This document shows positions 28,033 to 38,383 of a stretch of DNA of 64,000 nucleotides, one piece after another. The notes beneath the pieces were generated by a model that worked only from the letters and a program-made list of their open reading frames with translations, was not told the origin of the DNA and ran no database searches. Both the position numbers and the translations under genes were made by a program. Origin of the DNA: Rosenbergiella collisarenosi (lineage in GTDB: Bacteria > Pseudomonadota > Gammaproteobacteria > Enterobacterales > Enterobacteriaceae); NCBI RefSeq assembly GCF_018494085.1, contig NZ_JABBFP010000002.1, forward strand, positions 496,001 through 560,000, read 5' to 3'. Numbering within the stretch: the first letter of the stretch is position 1; the number at the start of each line of letters is the position of its first letter.

Positions 28033-29393
28033 TTCTCCTCATCCCCTGACACTAGTGCGGTCAGCGCAGTACAAGCCTGGATATAGTCACAGCGCTGGGC
28101 GATTTCTTGTTGTAAATATCGGCATATAGCCGGGTAGCATTCGATGGCTCGATCGAGCTGCGGATCCGTCCCCGCGGTATAGGCCCCCACGCTGATCAAG
28201 TCTTTATTACGCTGATAGAGCGCCAAGAGGCGCTTACATTCACGAGCCTCTTGCAGCTGCTGAGGCGTCACGATGTCATGCATGACTCGGCTGATTGAGG
28301 CCTCAATATCGATAGCCGGATAGTGTCCGGATTCGGCGAGTTCGCGAGAGAGGACGATGTGTCCATCTAGAATCGCCCGTGCCGCATCGGCGATCGGGTC
28401 CTGTTGATCATCGCCTTCGGTTAACACGGTGTAGAAGGCGGTGATCGACCCGTGCTGACTGTCGCTATTGCCCGCACGCTCCACCAAGGCTGGGAGTTTG
28501 GCAAATACCGAAGGCGGATAGCCTTTGGTTGCGGGGGGTTCACCGATGGCGAGGGCAATTTCACGCTGTGCCATCGCATAACGCGTCAACGAGTCCATAA
28601 TTAACAATACGTTATTGCCGCGATCACGAAAATCCTCGGCGATACGCGTGGCATAGTCCGCACCTTGCAGGCGTAATAGAGGGGAGACATCAGCGGGCGC
28701 AGCCACCACAACGGCCCTAGAAAGTCCCTCTTCGCCGAGGATCTGTTGGATAAACTCTTTAACCTCTCGTCCCCGTTCGCCAATCAGCCCGACGACGATG
28801 ACATCGGCACTGGTATAGTGCGCCATCATTCCAAGGAGCACACTTTTCCCCACCCCGGAGCCGGCAAACAGACCCATCCGCTGCCCACGCCCTACGGAGA
28901 GTAAGCCGTTGATTGCTCGCACCCCGGTATCGAGCACCTGATCGATAGGTTGACGTTGCAAGGGGTTGAGCAGGGGGGTGGTGAGTTTACCCATGTCAGG
29001 CGTAACCAGAGGACGCCCATCCAATGGGCGTCCTCTGCTATCGACGACTCGACCCAGTAGCTGTGGCCCTAAAGGAAAACATCCTGTCATCGCTGTCGTT
29101 CCTTGTGATGAGTAGACACGGCACCCCGGGCAAAGGCCATCCATTGCCCCAAGTGGCATTAAGAAGAGGCGCTTACCTTTGAACCCGACGACCTGCGCTT
29201 CACATTTTTTTTCGGTGTTGCCAATACCACGTTCAATCCAGCAATGACTTCCCAAGGGGAGTTGTAGACCACTGACCTCGAGGACAAGGCCGGTCGCCCG
29301 CGTCAGATATCCAGAGTGGCGCGGTGCCAAAGTGGTACTGATAGTTTGTTCAAAGCACGTTAGGCGCGTTATCCAGCGTTGAAGAGGTAACAT
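28029..29393 (-). CDS. fliI: Flagellum-specific ATPase FliI
   Basis: The 454-residue protein has a Walker [18 protein letters not shown] (about 171-187), a Walker [37 protein letters not shown], and an F1-type beta-subunit fold. It energises export of flagellar proteins. The start codon shares one base with the fliH stop (TAATG). Confidence 0.97.
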   Translation of the reverse strand: MLPLQRWITRLTCFEQTISTTLAPRHSGYLTRATGLVLEVSGLQLPLGSHCWIERGIGNTEKKCEAQVVGFKGKRLFLMPLGAMDGLCPGCRVYSSQGTTAMTGCFPLGPQLLGRVVDSRGRPLDGRPLVTPDMGKLTTPLLNPLQRQPIDQVLDTGVRAINGLLSVGRGQRMGLFAGSGVGKSVLLGMMAHYTSADVIVVGLIGERGREVKEFIQQILGEEGLSRAVVVAAPADVSPLLRLQGADYATRIAEDFRDRGNNVLLIMDSLTRYAMAQREIALAIGEPPATKGYPPSVFAKLPALVERAGNSDSQHGSITAFYTVLTEGDDQQDPIADAARAILDGHIVLSRELAESGHYPAIDIEASISRVMHDIVTPQQLQEARECKRLLALYQRNKDLISVGAYTAGTDPQLDRAIECYPAICRYLQQEIAQRCDYIQACTALTALVSGDEEK

Positions 29394-30091
29394 TAGTCAC
29401 TCCCCTGCTGGGCGAATTCACAGAGTGCCTGCCAGCGGTGAGAAAGGGCGCTTTCAAGCTCCCCCTCTTCACTCGTTAACCGGCAATCGCCGGGTGGTAG
29501 GGTGCTATCAACCACCACCTCCCAGCGTGGATGCTCCGCTAGGCTCGTTAGCTGTCCTTGTAGTAACTGCTGATCCTGCGGGTTGATATGCAAGGTCAAT
29601 GTGCCGCTGAGTAATGATTCGTTTGCCAACAGTTGTTTCACTTGAGTGACGACCATTCGCGCATCATGACTCACTTCTTCACCTATTAGTTTATGGGCCA
29701 CTTCTAAGGCAACTTGCACTAGGCGATGACTGACTGCCTCTTCAAGTAGATCGAAAGAGAGCGTCAATTGCGCTACACGTTGTTCAATTTGGGCGAGAAC
29801 GTGCGCTTGTTGCTGGCGGGCGTGTTCTGCACCCTGTTCCGTACCTAGCGCTTGACCGTCACGCTCACCTTCGGCTTTACCGGCGGCGTAACCCTCCTCC
29901 CAAGCTTGTTGCTGAACCTTGGCACGAAACGCCTCGATCTCTTGCTGGGCATCGATCGTCGGCGTAAGCGGCTGTTCAGGGAGAGGCTGTTCAAGGGGGA
30001 GCGTTTCCGCCTCGGGCTCCGATGAAGTAAAACGTTGTGGCTGCCATTTTTGCCATGCGCTGGCGGCATTGTGTTTAGACATAGGCTTCAT
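29393..30091 (-). CDS. fliH: Flagellar assembly protein FliH
   Basis: About 232 residues. The N terminus ([11 protein letters not shown]) resembles E. coli FliH (PWKTWTPDDL). A Glu/Gln-rich middle with a GxxxG-type run ([27 protein letters not shown]) and a V-ATPase E-like C terminus ([32 protein letters not shown]) follow. FliH regulates FliI. I prefer the start at 30091, where GGAGG lies about 5 bp upstream inside fliG; a Met at 30082 also fits. Confidence 0.9.
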   Translation of the reverse strand: MKPMSKHNAASAWQKWQPQRFTSSEPEAETLPLEQPLPEQPLTPTIDAQQEIEAFRAKVQQQAWEEGYAAGKAEGERDGQALGTEQGAEHARQQQAHVLAQIEQRVAQLTLSFDLLEEAVSHRLVQVALEVAHKLIGEEVSHDARMVVTQVKQLLANESLLSGTLTLHINPQDQQLLQGQLTSLAEHPRWEVVVDSTLPPGDCRLTSEEGELESALSHRWQALCEFAQQGSD

Positions 30092-31067
30092 CGGCACCTC
30101 CAATCATCATATCGCCGCTCTCGGCGAGCCGTCTAACCACCAGTAGTATTGCTTTCTGTGCTGTCTCGACATCCGAAAGGCGGACAGGTCCACGATTAAT
30201 AAGGTCATCACGTAAGATATCGGCCGCACGTGTCGACATATTATTTAAGAATTTATCACGCAGTGCGTTATCGGCGCCTTTCAGCGCGATGAGTAGTTGT
30301 TCTGCATCGATCTCTTGAAGTAGTCGCTGTAGGCTGCGATTGTCGACATCGACCAGATTTTCGAACAAGAACATCTCATCGATAATTTTCTGAGCGAGAT
30401 CGCCATCAAAGGCACGGACCGCATCGATAATGGTCTCTTCTTGCTGAGATTTCATCAGGTTAAGGATCTCGGCGGCGGTACGGATACCGCCCATTTTTGC
30501 ACGTTTAATATTTTGGCCGTCCAACAGGTTGTTAAGCACTTCGGTTAGCTCGGCTAAAGCGGCTGGCTGCACACCACCGAAGGTAGCGATACGCAACATC
30601 ACGTCTTGGCGTAACCGTTCGTCAAAGTGCGCCAGAATATCAGCGGCTTGTGAGCGCTTGAGGTGGACGAGAATTGTGGCAATGATCTGCGGGTGCTCTT
30701 CGCGGATAAGATCGGCGGCAGACAGGGGATCCATCAGGTTTAAGGTATCCATGCCCGAGGTGGTATCCCGCGTTTCGAGTAAATCTTCCAACAGGCTGCT
30801 GGCACGCTCTTCTCCCAAGGCCTTGATCAGCACGCTACGAAGATAGTCGTTCGAGTTGATCGACAACGCGGCATATTGCTCGGCATCGTGTTCAAATTGC
30901 TGCAGCACGTGAGTGAGTTGTTGTTGAGAGACTTGGCGCATCGCCGCCATGGCACTGACTAAGTGTTGGACTTCACGCTGGTTTAGGTGTCTAAACACCT
31001 CGGCCGCACGCTCCTCGCCCAGTGTCATCATTAAAATGGCACTCCGTTCGGTTCCTGTCATCTTCAT
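30075..31067 (-). CDS. fliG: Flagellar motor switch protein FliG
   Basis: The 330-residue protein matches E. coli FliG (331 aa) throughout: [96 protein letters not shown] with the charged torque helix, [13 protein letters not shown]. The start at 31067 overlaps the fliF stop (ATGA) and follows GGGGAGAG. Confidence 0.97.
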   Translation of the reverse strand: MKMTGTERSAILMMTLGEERAAEVFRHLNQREVQHLVSAMAAMRQVSQQQLTHVLQQFEHDAEQYAALSINSNDYLRSVLIKALGEERASSLLEDLLETRDTTSGMDTLNLMDPLSAADLIREEHPQIIATILVHLKRSQAADILAHFDERLRQDVMLRIATFGGVQPAALAELTEVLNNLLDGQNIKRAKMGGIRTAAEILNLMKSQQEETIIDAVRAFDGDLAQKIIDEMFLFENLVDVDNRSLQRLLQEIDAEQLLIALKGADNALRDKFLNNMSTRAADILRDDLINRGPVRLSDVETAQKAILLVVRRLAESGDMMIGGADEAYV

Positions 31068-32713
31068 AGCTCTCCCCCCATCCAATCGCGGATCACTAAA
31101 GCGACCACCTGTGGTTCATTTTCCGATATTGTGCGAATACGCTGACTCATCTGTTCGGCATTAATACGTAGCTGGGCTTTGCGCGCCGCCTCGTTGAGGT
31201 GCGGGTCAGTCGCCGTGGTCTCGACCGGTGGTTCATTGACGGTGGGATCCAGCCGTTGCTGGAATTGTCGAAATGCGGGGGCAATCACCTTACGATACAG
31301 CACACCCGCAATCACCAGAACGATAAGCCAGCGTAAACCTGTCATCGCCAATGGAACCCATTGCGATTGTTGCCACCAAGGTAACGCCTCTTCGGCGAAT
31401 TCATGTGGGCTGAAGGGGGTATTGACCACATTGACACTGTCGCCTCGCGGAGCGGAGTAGCCCATCGCTTGTTTTACTAATGCATTAATTTGCGCCATTT
31501 GCTGAGAGGATAAAGGGGTTTCTTTTCCCTGATCATCGCGTCGATAATTAACGACGACAGCCACCGATAAGCGCTTGATCCCACCAGTGCTAAGTTGAGT
31601 ATGACGAATGGTTTTATCGAGTTCGTAGTTAACGGTACTTTCGTTACTGGCCTGTAGGGGGATATTTTTTTTAGCCGATGATGGCGGCGTTTTATTGTCT
31701 GCGGTGGCCGTTTTATTACCGTCTATCCCTGCTTGTGCGACGGGGGTAGGCTGATTCGACAGCGCGCCGGGCACGCCTTCGGCCTGTTGCTGAGTGAGTT
31801 CGCTTCGACTACGTTGCGCAGAACGGATAGCTTGCTGTGTAGTATCGTGGTTGGGTTGATAACGCTCGTCTGTTTGTTCTTGTCGATCGAAGTTGATATC
31901 GGCCGTGACTTGCGCGCGTATATTTTGTTGGCCGAGCATCGGGCGCAATAGCTGTTCGATACGATGTTGAATCGATTTCTCGATACGCTGCGTGTAATGT
32001 AATTGCGTCGTGTTCTGGGTTTGTGCCGCAAGACCGCTGCCAGAGAGTAGCTCTCCAGTCTGGTCGACGACGGTCACCTGATCCGCGTTCATCCCCGCCA
32101 CACTACTCGCCACGAGGTGAACGATGGCATTGATTTGTGAGGCGTCAAGGGCTCGGCCCGGTTGCAGTGTTAAGGTCACTGCCGCGGTAGGGGGCTGTTT
32201 ATCGCGGACAAACACACTAGGACGCGGCAGTGCCAGATGTACGCGCGCTGTCATCACCGGGTCTAGCGTTTCGATAGTACGCGAGAGTTCACCCGCTAAC
32301 GCCCGCTGGAAATTAACCTGTTCGTTGAATTGGCTTAGCCCAAATTTCTCTTCATCTAGTAACTCGTAGCCCGTTGTCGTGCTCTTAGGCAAACCTTGGC
32401 TGGCTAAGCGTAAACGGAGTTCACGCAATTGATCGCGAGGAACGCGGATCGCGCCAGTCTGGGGATCGAGTTGGTAAGGGACATTCATCTTTGATAAGAC
32501 GCTGATAATGTTACCGCCTTCTGCGTCGGAGAGGGCACCATACAGTGTCCCGTAGTCTGGACTACGTGCCCAGAGAGCCAAGGCAGTGACCAGCGCAACC
32601 GAGAAAGCGGTTGCCACGATGAAGACCACCTTTTGTTGGTCACGTAAGGCTGTAATCGCGCGCTGGACTCTACGCCATAACGTCGTGGGTAGGGTAGCAG
32701 TAGTGACGCTCAT
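31064..32713 (-). CDS. fliF: Flagellar MS-ring protein FliF
   Basis: The 549-residue protein has two transmembrane helices (about 24-46 [21 protein letters not shown] and about 455-475 [17 protein letters not shown]) around a periplasmic ring-building part ([67 protein letters not shown]). The C terminus binds FliG. It is the first gene of the fliF-R series and is divergent from fliE across 220 bp. Confidence 0.96.
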   Translation of the reverse strand: MSVTTATLPTTLWRRVQRAITALRDQQKVVFIVATAFSVALVTALALWARSPDYGTLYGALSDAEGGNIISVLSKMNVPYQLDPQTGAIRVPRDQLRELRLRLASQGLPKSTTTGYELLDEEKFGLSQFNEQVNFQRALAGELSRTIETLDPVMTARVHLALPRPSVFVRDKQPPTAAVTLTLQPGRALDASQINAIVHLVASSVAGMNADQVTVVDQTGELLSGSGLAAQTQNTTQLHYTQRIEKSIQHRIEQLLRPMLGQQNIRAQVTADINFDRQEQTDERYQPNHDTTQQAIRSAQRSRSELTQQQAEGVPGALSNQPTPVAQAGIDGNKTATADNKTPPSSAKKNIPLQASNESTVNYELDKTIRHTQLSTGGIKRLSVAVVVNYRRDDQGKETPLSSQQMAQINALVKQAMGYSAPRGDSVNVVNTPFSPHEFAEEALPWWQQSQWVPLAMTGLRWLIVLVIAGVLYRKVIAPAFRQFQQRLDPTVNEPPVETTATDPHLNEAARKAQLRINAEQMSQRIRTISENEPQVVALVIRDWMGGEL

Positions 32714-32832
32714 GCAGGCTCTCCTAGCATAACCTTGTGGTGGGTATAATGTGACAGCACATGTTTCTCCTCGTTGAGACAGATTTATAACCGCTATTAA
32801 TCATGCTTATTATTTAAGTTCTATGAGGAAGT

Positions 32833-32914
32833 AATGGTCGAATGAGGTGGGTTTTTCATGGCTACTTTCCAGATTTAACCCCCATCCATCGTGTTAGAGT
32901 CGCTGAACTATAAT
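32833..32914 (+). promoter_or_regulatory. Class II flagellar promoter of fliE with FlhDC-like box
   Basis: AATGGTCGAATGAGG (32833-32847) and GCTACTTTCCAGATT (32861-32875) resemble the two halves of the FlhD4C2 box (AATGGC...AAATAGC / GCTATTT...GCCATT). A perfect -10 TATAAT lies at 32909-32914 with no good -35, as expected when FlhDC sits just upstream. It may also serve the divergent fliF operon. Confidence 0.5.
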
Positions 32915-32933
32915 CAGTCTTAGGGATGTTACG

Positions 32934-33233
32934 ATGGAGAGTCTATCCGCGCTTAGCGCACCAGTTTCAGCATTGGCCACGGCAGCACGTGCTGACGGCG
33001 AGTCTACGCAGCCGGGGTTCTCGACGGTATTTTCTTCAATGCTTAATTCAATCAGTCAGTATCAAGATCAGGCTGCTCAACAAGTTAAAGGCATTGAGCT
33101 TGGGCAAAGTGAGGTAGGGGTGAATGATTTAATGATTTCAGTACAGAAGGCTACCGTATCACTGCAACTCGGGGTTCAAGTGCGTAATAAGATGATTGCG
33201 GCGTATAACGATGTGATGAATATGTCGGTGTAG
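32934..33233 (+). CDS. fliE: Flagellar hook-basal body protein FliE
   Basis: The 99-residue protein has the FliE C terminus FSSMLNSISQYQDQAAQQVKGIELGQSEVGVNDLMISVQKATVSLQLGVQVRNKMIAAYNDVMNM, which joins the MS ring to the rod (E. coli FliE is 104 aa). It is divergent from fliF, as in E. coli. The ATG at 32934 is the only sensible start. Confidence 0.95.
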   Translation: MESLSALSAPVSALATAARADGESTQPGFSTVFSSMLNSISQYQDQAAQQVKGIELGQSEVGVNDLMISVQKATVSLQLGVQVRNKMIAAYNDVMNMSV

Positions 33234-33608
33234 GGTAGTTAAGTTTATGAATGATATAATTATGTATTGATCGCCTTTAGCCCATGGGGCACTGATGGGG
33301 AAAAATCGTTAATTTATTGTTCAGCATGGCCCTCTGGCTTGCATCGTTTTCAGGTATCCAAGGCCCGTAAACATTGTGGACCCTCTATACCTTGATGTGT
33401 CCATTTGGCTAGCGATGGAAATTCGGGTTCGCTCCAGCAGATAGAGTTGTGACGAGATTGATAGGCTTATCTGTCCGTAATTGCCGCAACCTTCAAAGCC
33501 GCCTTCCTCGTTTGAGATAGCGACGGACCATTTTATGGGGTGTGGCTATCTTTTTTGTTGGAGTTGACTTGCGGGTTGCACACGAAGTTAACTACTTCGA
33601 CTTCTCGC
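33234..33608. other. Gene-free stretch after fliE
   Basis: No credible gene was seen in these 375 bp. It leads into a region of decayed DNA (33.6-35.5 kb) that separates the flagellar block from sfnB. Confidence 0.4.
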
Positions 33609-33914
33609 TTAATCATTTAGTATGCAATACACATCGCAAAACTTCTTCTGATCCTGAGTAATTGACTGCTGCTTCCGTAATAATCTGAAGATAATCTTTT
33701 CATCTGCTATTTCGGCAAGTCTGTCGTTAGTCACCCATCAGTTTAGGTGCTTAACTTCTTCAATACGAGCATACCACGCGAGGTCTCTGACAACGTCTAG
33801 CTTCCTGTCTAGCGATTGGTCATGATAGCCAGAGAATTCAACCTCCCGTGCTGGTAGAGTTGTGAATAATTAAATTCTGTATTCAGCATCAACCCGTTGA
33901 AAAGTTGCCGACAT
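33609..33914 (-). pseudogene. Decayed small gene with two in-frame stops
   Basis: Reading from an ATG at 33914, behind a GGAGG ribosome site, one frame of 102 codons runs to a TAA at 33609. It is interrupted by an in-frame TAA after 14 codons (MSATFQRVDAEYRI*) and a TGA after ...WYARIEEVKHLN*. The parts between read like a soluble charged protein (GYHDQSLDRKLDVVRDLAW, DRLAEIADEKIIFRLLRKQQ). I do not recognise it. It lies 75 bp downstream of the lipoprotein gene on the same strand and was probably its operon partner. Confidence 0.5.
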
Positions 33915-33989
33915 AGAATCCTCCACCCAACTTTTGATTTTCGTATCCTTAATTTCTGATATATCGGTAATGTCTGAATAGGCCAATAT

Positions 33990-34409
33990 TCAAATCACAC
34001 CATTATAACCATCCCAGTAAGTTTTAATCGCTGAATCAAGTAGCCGTTTCGCCTGAGAATCTGGATTGTTAGCATCATAGCTACGATTAATATAATTACT
34101 CTTTTGTGTTTTTGGGTTAAACACATCATCCTTTACAAATGAGGAAACCCGCTGATAAGCGTGATTCGTATCCATACCTTTTTGGCGATCTTTTTTACCT
34201 AAGTCGTAAAATTGCTGTAAAAATTTCTCTAATGAATATTGAGTATCAGTAATTAAACTCCGGGTATTAACATCATGATTATCTGCTGCTAATTGCAACG
34301 ATAAATGCCTAGCATTCTTACCAACTACTGAAGTGGGTGCACATCCGGATATCAAAGAAGAAGCAATGACCAAGGCAAAGAGACATTTAAATTTCACCAA
34401 AAACTCCAC
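33990..34409 (-). CDS. Small lipoprotein, Exc2-like
   Basis: The 139-residue protein has a lipoprotein signal peptide: a positively charged start, a hydrophobic core (CLFALVIASSLI) and lipobox LISGC with Cys23. The mature part contains FLQQFYDLGKKDRQKGMDTNHAYQRV and ends KTYWDGYNGVI. This pattern (YxxGKKDxxxG...A...V and a final YWDGY) reminds me of the Exc2 family named after the ColE1 entry-exclusion lipoprotein; that assignment is from memory and moderate. An ATG at 34409 and a further Met at 34394 are both possible starts. The gene is AT-rich and lies in decayed DNA, suggesting transfer. Confidence 0.62.
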   Translation of the reverse strand: MEFLVKFKCLFALVIASSLISGCAPTSVVGKNARHLSLQLAADNHDVNTRSLITDTQYSLEKFLQQFYDLGKKDRQKGMDTNHAYQRVSSFVKDDVFNPKTQKSNYINRSYDANNPDSQAKRLLDSAIKTYWDGYNGVI

Positions 34410-34925
34410 TTAGTACTCTGATTTAATAAGCACTGACGTTATACCGCATTATAGGGGAGGAACAAAACTGCAATTTCACCTGATGAAACTTCTGCGCGGG
34501 GTATTCTTACCAGCCTGTGATACAGGCCGCGAAAGACTCCTGCGATCCAGAACAGGCGAAAACTACACCGCTGAAATCAAACTCACTCGAAACTCTTAAT
34601 TTCATCACAAGGTGATGATCCTCTTCGATTTTTTCTTTCATAGATAACACAATGAACATTATCAACCAGTGAGCTCTTCCTCGTTATATTGACGGGGTAT
34701 GGCTTACTCCCAGTACGACCAAAGAAAGTGCTGGTAAGTGGAAGCAGAACAAAATCCTGCACGCTTCTCTGTGGGTGAGACATCATTTCCGCGAGTACAG
34801 TGCCATCGCTACGGTATGCGCCATTGAGGATGTAGCGCCTGCAATCCAAGTGTTACGCTAAAATTAAGGAATAACATTTCAGTCGCGACTCACGTGATGA
34901 GTGCTCCTGCCTTTCGAGAGAGGTA

Positions 34926-34952
34926 AAAAAAAGCCGCAACAGAGTGCGGCGA
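34926..34952 (-). terminator. Minus-strand intrinsic terminator of an unidentified transcript
   Basis: GCCGCA-ctctgt-TGCGGC is followed on the minus strand by an eight-base T-run. No gene is recognised upstream within 150 bp, so a small RNA or tiny peptide is possible. Confidence 0.65.
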
Positions 34953-35147
34953 AGTATCAGGAATGGATGTTGTCAATACGAGGGTATTACTTATCAGAGT
35001 GTAAGGATTACGAAAGGTTCCAGTATTTCAGTAAAAAATATCTTCGCGTACTCACGTTATCGACCATACCCACAAAAAACCTATAAAAATCAAAAAACTA
35101 ACGGTTTGTTTCTGGAAAATAAAAATTCTACTAGGAACTCAATACAA

Positions 35148-35212
35148 AAAAATCCCGCCGAAGCGGGACAAACAGGATAAAAAAACAGTTTTATTATTAG
35201 TGTTTACATTAT
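35148..35212 (-). ncRNA. Candidate small RNA with terminator
   Basis: On the minus strand a TATAAT (about 35207-35212) is followed after about 35 bp by TCCCGC-ttcg-GCGGGA and a seven-base T-run (35148-35171). This would give a transcript of about 50-60 nt. The -35 is poor. A similar arrangement of CCTGTT-type sequence followed by a CCCGC hairpin and T-run recurs at 41092 and 41290. Confidence 0.35.
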
Positions 35213-35515
35213 ACAGAGTTATTAATCTTTGGGATTAAAATTATTGATTGAATATTTTTATGGATAAAAGAGTGTTCAAGGTTTTTTCTTACTATCCGGC
35301 ATAGGCTTTTCTAAGAAAAGCCATGACGTCATTAAAGCGGCCAATGCTCGTATGTAACGACTTCGCATTGCTCCCCGTAAACTGTCCTAGCAATAGTGAC
35401 ATCTAGACCATTACCATTTTACTGCTTACTAATTCTACTATTGATATTATCAGCGGCTAAAAAGCTATGTCATCATGCCTTTCACATCTCCTATTGCTGA
35501 TATAAAGGGATACGT

Positions 35516-36781
35516 ATGACGACATTAGAAAAGGGCCTCGACCATCCGGATGTGAAGGTTAATTCCACCCAGGAATTCGCGCCACTCCCACGCTCTCTAC
35601 ATCCTGCGCATGTTATTCATAACGACGAAGAAGCCCTCGCGATAGCCGAGCAGCTTGCGCTCCAGTTTGCCGTCGATGCCGCTCGCCGTGATCGAGAGGG
35701 GCTATTACCGGTTAACGAATTAGAGCGTTTTTCTCAAAGTGGACTGTGGGCAATGACCGTTCCTAAAGCCTATGGCGGTGCAGAGGTTTCTTACAAAACC
35801 GTAGCTAAGGTTATCGCCACGATTTCGGCGGCCGACTCGGCGTTAGGACAGATCCCGCAAAACCATCTAGCGGGTGTCGCACACCTAATCGCGGATGGGA
35901 GCGAGGCACAACGACAACGCTTTTTACCTGATGTCTTAGCGGGTACCCGCTGGGGGAATGCGTTCTCTGAAAAAAACTCGAAAACAGTCGCTGACTTTCA
36001 AACCACATTACGGCCGTTAAACGGTCGTTACGTGGTACAGGGGGAGAAATTCTATGCAACTGGCGCGCTGCTTGCTCACCTCGTACACGCCGTCGCCGTC
36101 GATGAAGAGGGGAAGGCGCAATTAGTCCTTATTGAGCGTGATGCTCCGGGGCTTACGGTCATCAATAATTGGTCGAGTTTTGGTCAGCGGACCACAGCCT
36201 CTGGCACGGTTATTCTCGATAATGTTGTGGTGGAGAAAGAGCAGATAGTTCCCGCATGGAAATCCTTCGAACAGCCAACCGCAGCCGGACCTATCTCACA
36301 AATTATTCAAGCGGCTGTGGACGCAGGAATAGCACGAGGTACGCTTAACGACACGCTGACATTTATCAAAGAAAAGTCCCGGCCTTGGATTGATAGCGGT
36401 AAAGAAACCGCCGCAGAAGATCCCTTTATTATTAGTGCGATCGGCGATCTCTCTATCCGCTTACACGCCGCAGAGGCGTTACTGTGGCAGGCGGGAGAGC
36501 TGATTGACCAGGCGATTGCCACACCGAGTGAAGAAACTGTGGCCGCCGCGACGGTAGCGACCGCAGAAGCGAAAGTTTTGACGACTGAGATCGCGATCAA
36601 TAGCGGGAATAAGTTGTTTGAGCTAGCCGGAACCCGGTCGACCCTAAGCGAATACAATCTAGACAGGCACTGGCGAAATGCTCGGACTCATACGCTACAC
36701 GACCCAGTGCGTTGGAAATATTTTCACGTTGGTAATTACTACCTTAATCATGTCAATCCCCCGCGTCACGCTTGGAGTTAA
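35516..36781 (+). CDS. SfnB-family acyl-CoA dehydrogenase-like sulfur-acquisition oxidoreductase
   Basis: The 421-residue protein has the acyl-CoA dehydrogenase fold: N-terminal helical domain (LERFSQSGLWAMTVPKAYGGAEVSYKTVAKVIATIS), middle domain (GNAFSEKNSK, VVQGEKFYATGALLAH), and C-terminal helical domain (AKVLTTEIAINSGNKLFELAGTRSTLSEYNLDRHWRNARTHTLHDPVRWKYFHVGNYYL). It is most like SfnB and DszC-type flavin monooxygenases, which release sulfur from organosulfur compounds. No ssu, tau or msu genes are next to it. A LysR gene follows convergently. The exact substrate is unknown. Confidence 0.82.
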   Translation: MTTLEKGLDHPDVKVNSTQEFAPLPRSLHPAHVIHNDEEALAIAEQLALQFAVDAARRDREGLLPVNELERFSQSGLWAMTVPKAYGGAEVSYKTVAKVIATISAADSALGQIPQNHLAGVAHLIADGSEAQRQRFLPDVLAGTRWGNAFSEKNSKTVADFQTTLRPLNGRYVVQGEKFYATGALLAHLVHAVAVDEEGKAQLVLIERDAPGLTVINNWSSFGQRTTASGTVILDNVVVEKEQIVPAWKSFEQPTAAGPISQIIQAAVDAGIARGTLNDTLTFIKEKSRPWIDSGKETAAEDPFIISAIGDLSIRLHAAEALLWQAGELIDQAIATPSEETVAAATVATAEAKVLTTEIAINSGNKLFELAGTRSTLSEYNLDRHWRNARTHTLHDPVRWKYFHVGNYYLNHVNPPRHAWS

Positions 36782-36829
36782 GGGGTTATATGCCAGATGG
36801 TAAGGACTTCTTTATTATAGTCGTTACGC

Positions 36830-37720
36830 TTACTCTAGCCTTAACGCTTGTATCAATAGACGAAATGCCGTCGAGTTTTGGCGACGGCTAGGGTAGTAGA
36901 GATAGAAACCCGGGAAGAAGGGGGTGTAATCGCCAAGGAGTTGGACTAACTCGCCACTCTCTAAGTACGGTTCCACCGCCTCTTTCAATACACAAGCTAT
37001 GCCTAACCCCTTTATTGCGCTTCCGATAGCAAACATTCCATTATTACAGATGATAGAGCCAGGAACTTTAATCCTTAAAGCTTTCTCGCCATCTTTAAAT
37101 TCCCACTGATAGATAGCGCCTGAAGTGATCATGCGTAAATTTATACAATTATGCGCGAGTAAATCTTGAGGATGAGTGGGAATACCTTTTGCGCTGAGAT
37201 AGTGTGGTGAAGCGATGACGACCATCTGTGTCTCTTTCCCAATCTTGACGGCAATCATATCTTTTTCGACTTGTTCGCCTAACCGGATCCCTGCATCGAA
37301 GCCTTCCGCGACGATATTAACCATACGCGATGTTGCATCGACTTCGATATTTATATCGGGATACTGGCTGATGAAGCGTTGTAACTTTGGGAGTAAAAAA
37401 TAATTTGCAGCGAAGTCTGTTGCGGTAATGCGAATATTCCCCTTGGGGAGTTCGCGATAATCATCAAGAGAGTTAAGTAAGCCTTCAATTTCTTGGATAG
37501 AGGGTAGTAACGTATCGAGAATACGCTGACCTGCCTCAGTACAGGTCACGCTTCGTGTTGTACGGTTAAGGAGCCTGACGCCGAGATTGCGTTCTAATTT
37601 GCGTAAGGTATGACTAATGGCGCTCTGCGAGAGATTTAACTTCGCCGCCGCCCGCGTAAAGCTTTGCTCTTGAGCCACGACCATGAATGTCATCAAATCG
37701 CTCATTTCTTCACGTTTCAC
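36830..37720 (-). CDS. LysR-family transcriptional regulator
   Basis: About 296 residues from a GTG at 37720 (VKREEMSDLMTFMVVAQEQSFTRAAAKLNLSQSAISHTLRKLERNLGVRLLNRTTRSV). A GGAG lies about 11 bp upstream; the frame is open to 37768 but lacks a site there. It has an N-terminal winged helix and a substrate-binding C-terminal domain (FDAGIRLGEQVEKDMIAVKIG, LAHNCINLRM, GIACVLKEAVEPYLESGELVQLLGDYTPFFPGFYLYYPSRR) of the CrgA/DmlR-like type. It is divergent from a broken MFS gene and the aldo-keto reductase, which are its likely targets. Confidence 0.88.
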   Translation of the reverse strand: MKREEMSDLMTFMVVAQEQSFTRAAAKLNLSQSAISHTLRKLERNLGVRLLNRTTRSVTCTEAGQRILDTLLPSIQEIEGLLNSLDDYRELPKGNIRITATDFAANYFLLPKLQRFISQYPDINIEVDATSRMVNIVAEGFDAGIRLGEQVEKDMIAVKIGKETQMVVIASPHYLSAKGIPTHPQDLLAHNCINLRMITSGAIYQWEFKDGEKALRIKVPGSIICNNGMFAIGSAIKGLGIACVLKEAVEPYLESGELVQLLGDYTPFFPGFYLYYPSRRQNSTAFRLLIQALRLE

Positions 37721-37972
37721 AATTGATTTTTCTCCCCAAACAACCTTAGGTGAGATAATAAATCTCAATTCATGAATTGTATAGATTTAAGATGAAAATG
37801 ATTCATGAGCTTAATGATTTTAACCGGCTTAATCAGCTACCACAATTCGCCTATAGTAGACGACATTATCGGACCACCCGTTATCGTCTTGGGGATTCCC
37901 ATTCACCATCACTCTCGTGATAAAGCAGTTTTAAGCTTCAGGCTTTATCTTTTTATTCAATAGGCTCTCACC

Positions 37973-38335
37973 ATGTCCGACGTTTTTACTAACAATAAAG
38001 TACGCCCGACACTTAACCTCACGTTGTTGTTGATAGTTACGCCATGGTTGTAATTGATAACTCCGTCGTTATTACTGGATTGCCCAGTATTAAGCGTGAG
38101 TTGGGGTTCAGTGATATTGGACTGTCACGGGTTGCCAGTGCTTATACGTTGACCTTTGGGGGCTTCTTTCTTCCATTATTACGTTGGAATTAGCGTTAGG
38201 GTTGCGTCGACGGCACGTGAAACCTCCTTAACCGGTATTGAGTTATTGGTCGCACAGAATCATTGGGCTTTTATGGGCGGTACGGTTTTAGCGGGATTGG
38301 CCATCGTTGTCATCCTTACTGCTATTAAAAATTAG
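37973..38335 (+). pseudogene. Remnant of a DHA2-type MFS drug transporter
   Basis: Three pieces in different frames recall an MFS transporter of the 14-helix drug/H+ family. A start MSDVFTNNKVRPTLNLTLLLI is followed, after a frame change near 38045, by MVVIDNSVVITGLPSIKRELGFSDIGLSRVASAYTLTFGGFFLPLL. A large deletion leads to a C-terminal piece TGIELLVAQNHWAFMGGTVLAGLAIVVI. Most helices are gone, so it is inactive. It sat between the LysR gene and the aldo-keto reductase, a common regulator-efflux-reductase arrangement. Confidence 0.72.
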
Positions 38336-38383
38336 CAACATTATTCAGTACTCAATGTCTTGAGTCGATTATCGGAGAATTGA

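Larger units (their letters stand above)
34410..35515. other. Gene-poor, AT-rich stretch with terminator hairpins
   Basis: No recognised gene. An 88-codon open frame on the minus strand (34583-34849) has no ribosome site and no recognisable family. Two minus-strand intrinsic terminators (34926-34952 and 35148-35171) point to short transcripts. A palindrome AGGCTTTTCTAAGAAAAGCC lies at about 35304-35323. The region looks like accumulated debris. Confidence 0.4.

Noticed and set aside
34583..34849. 88-codon minus-strand frame as a gene
   Set aside because: No ribosome site, no recognised family and it lies in decayed DNA; mentioned only within the gene-poor stretch.
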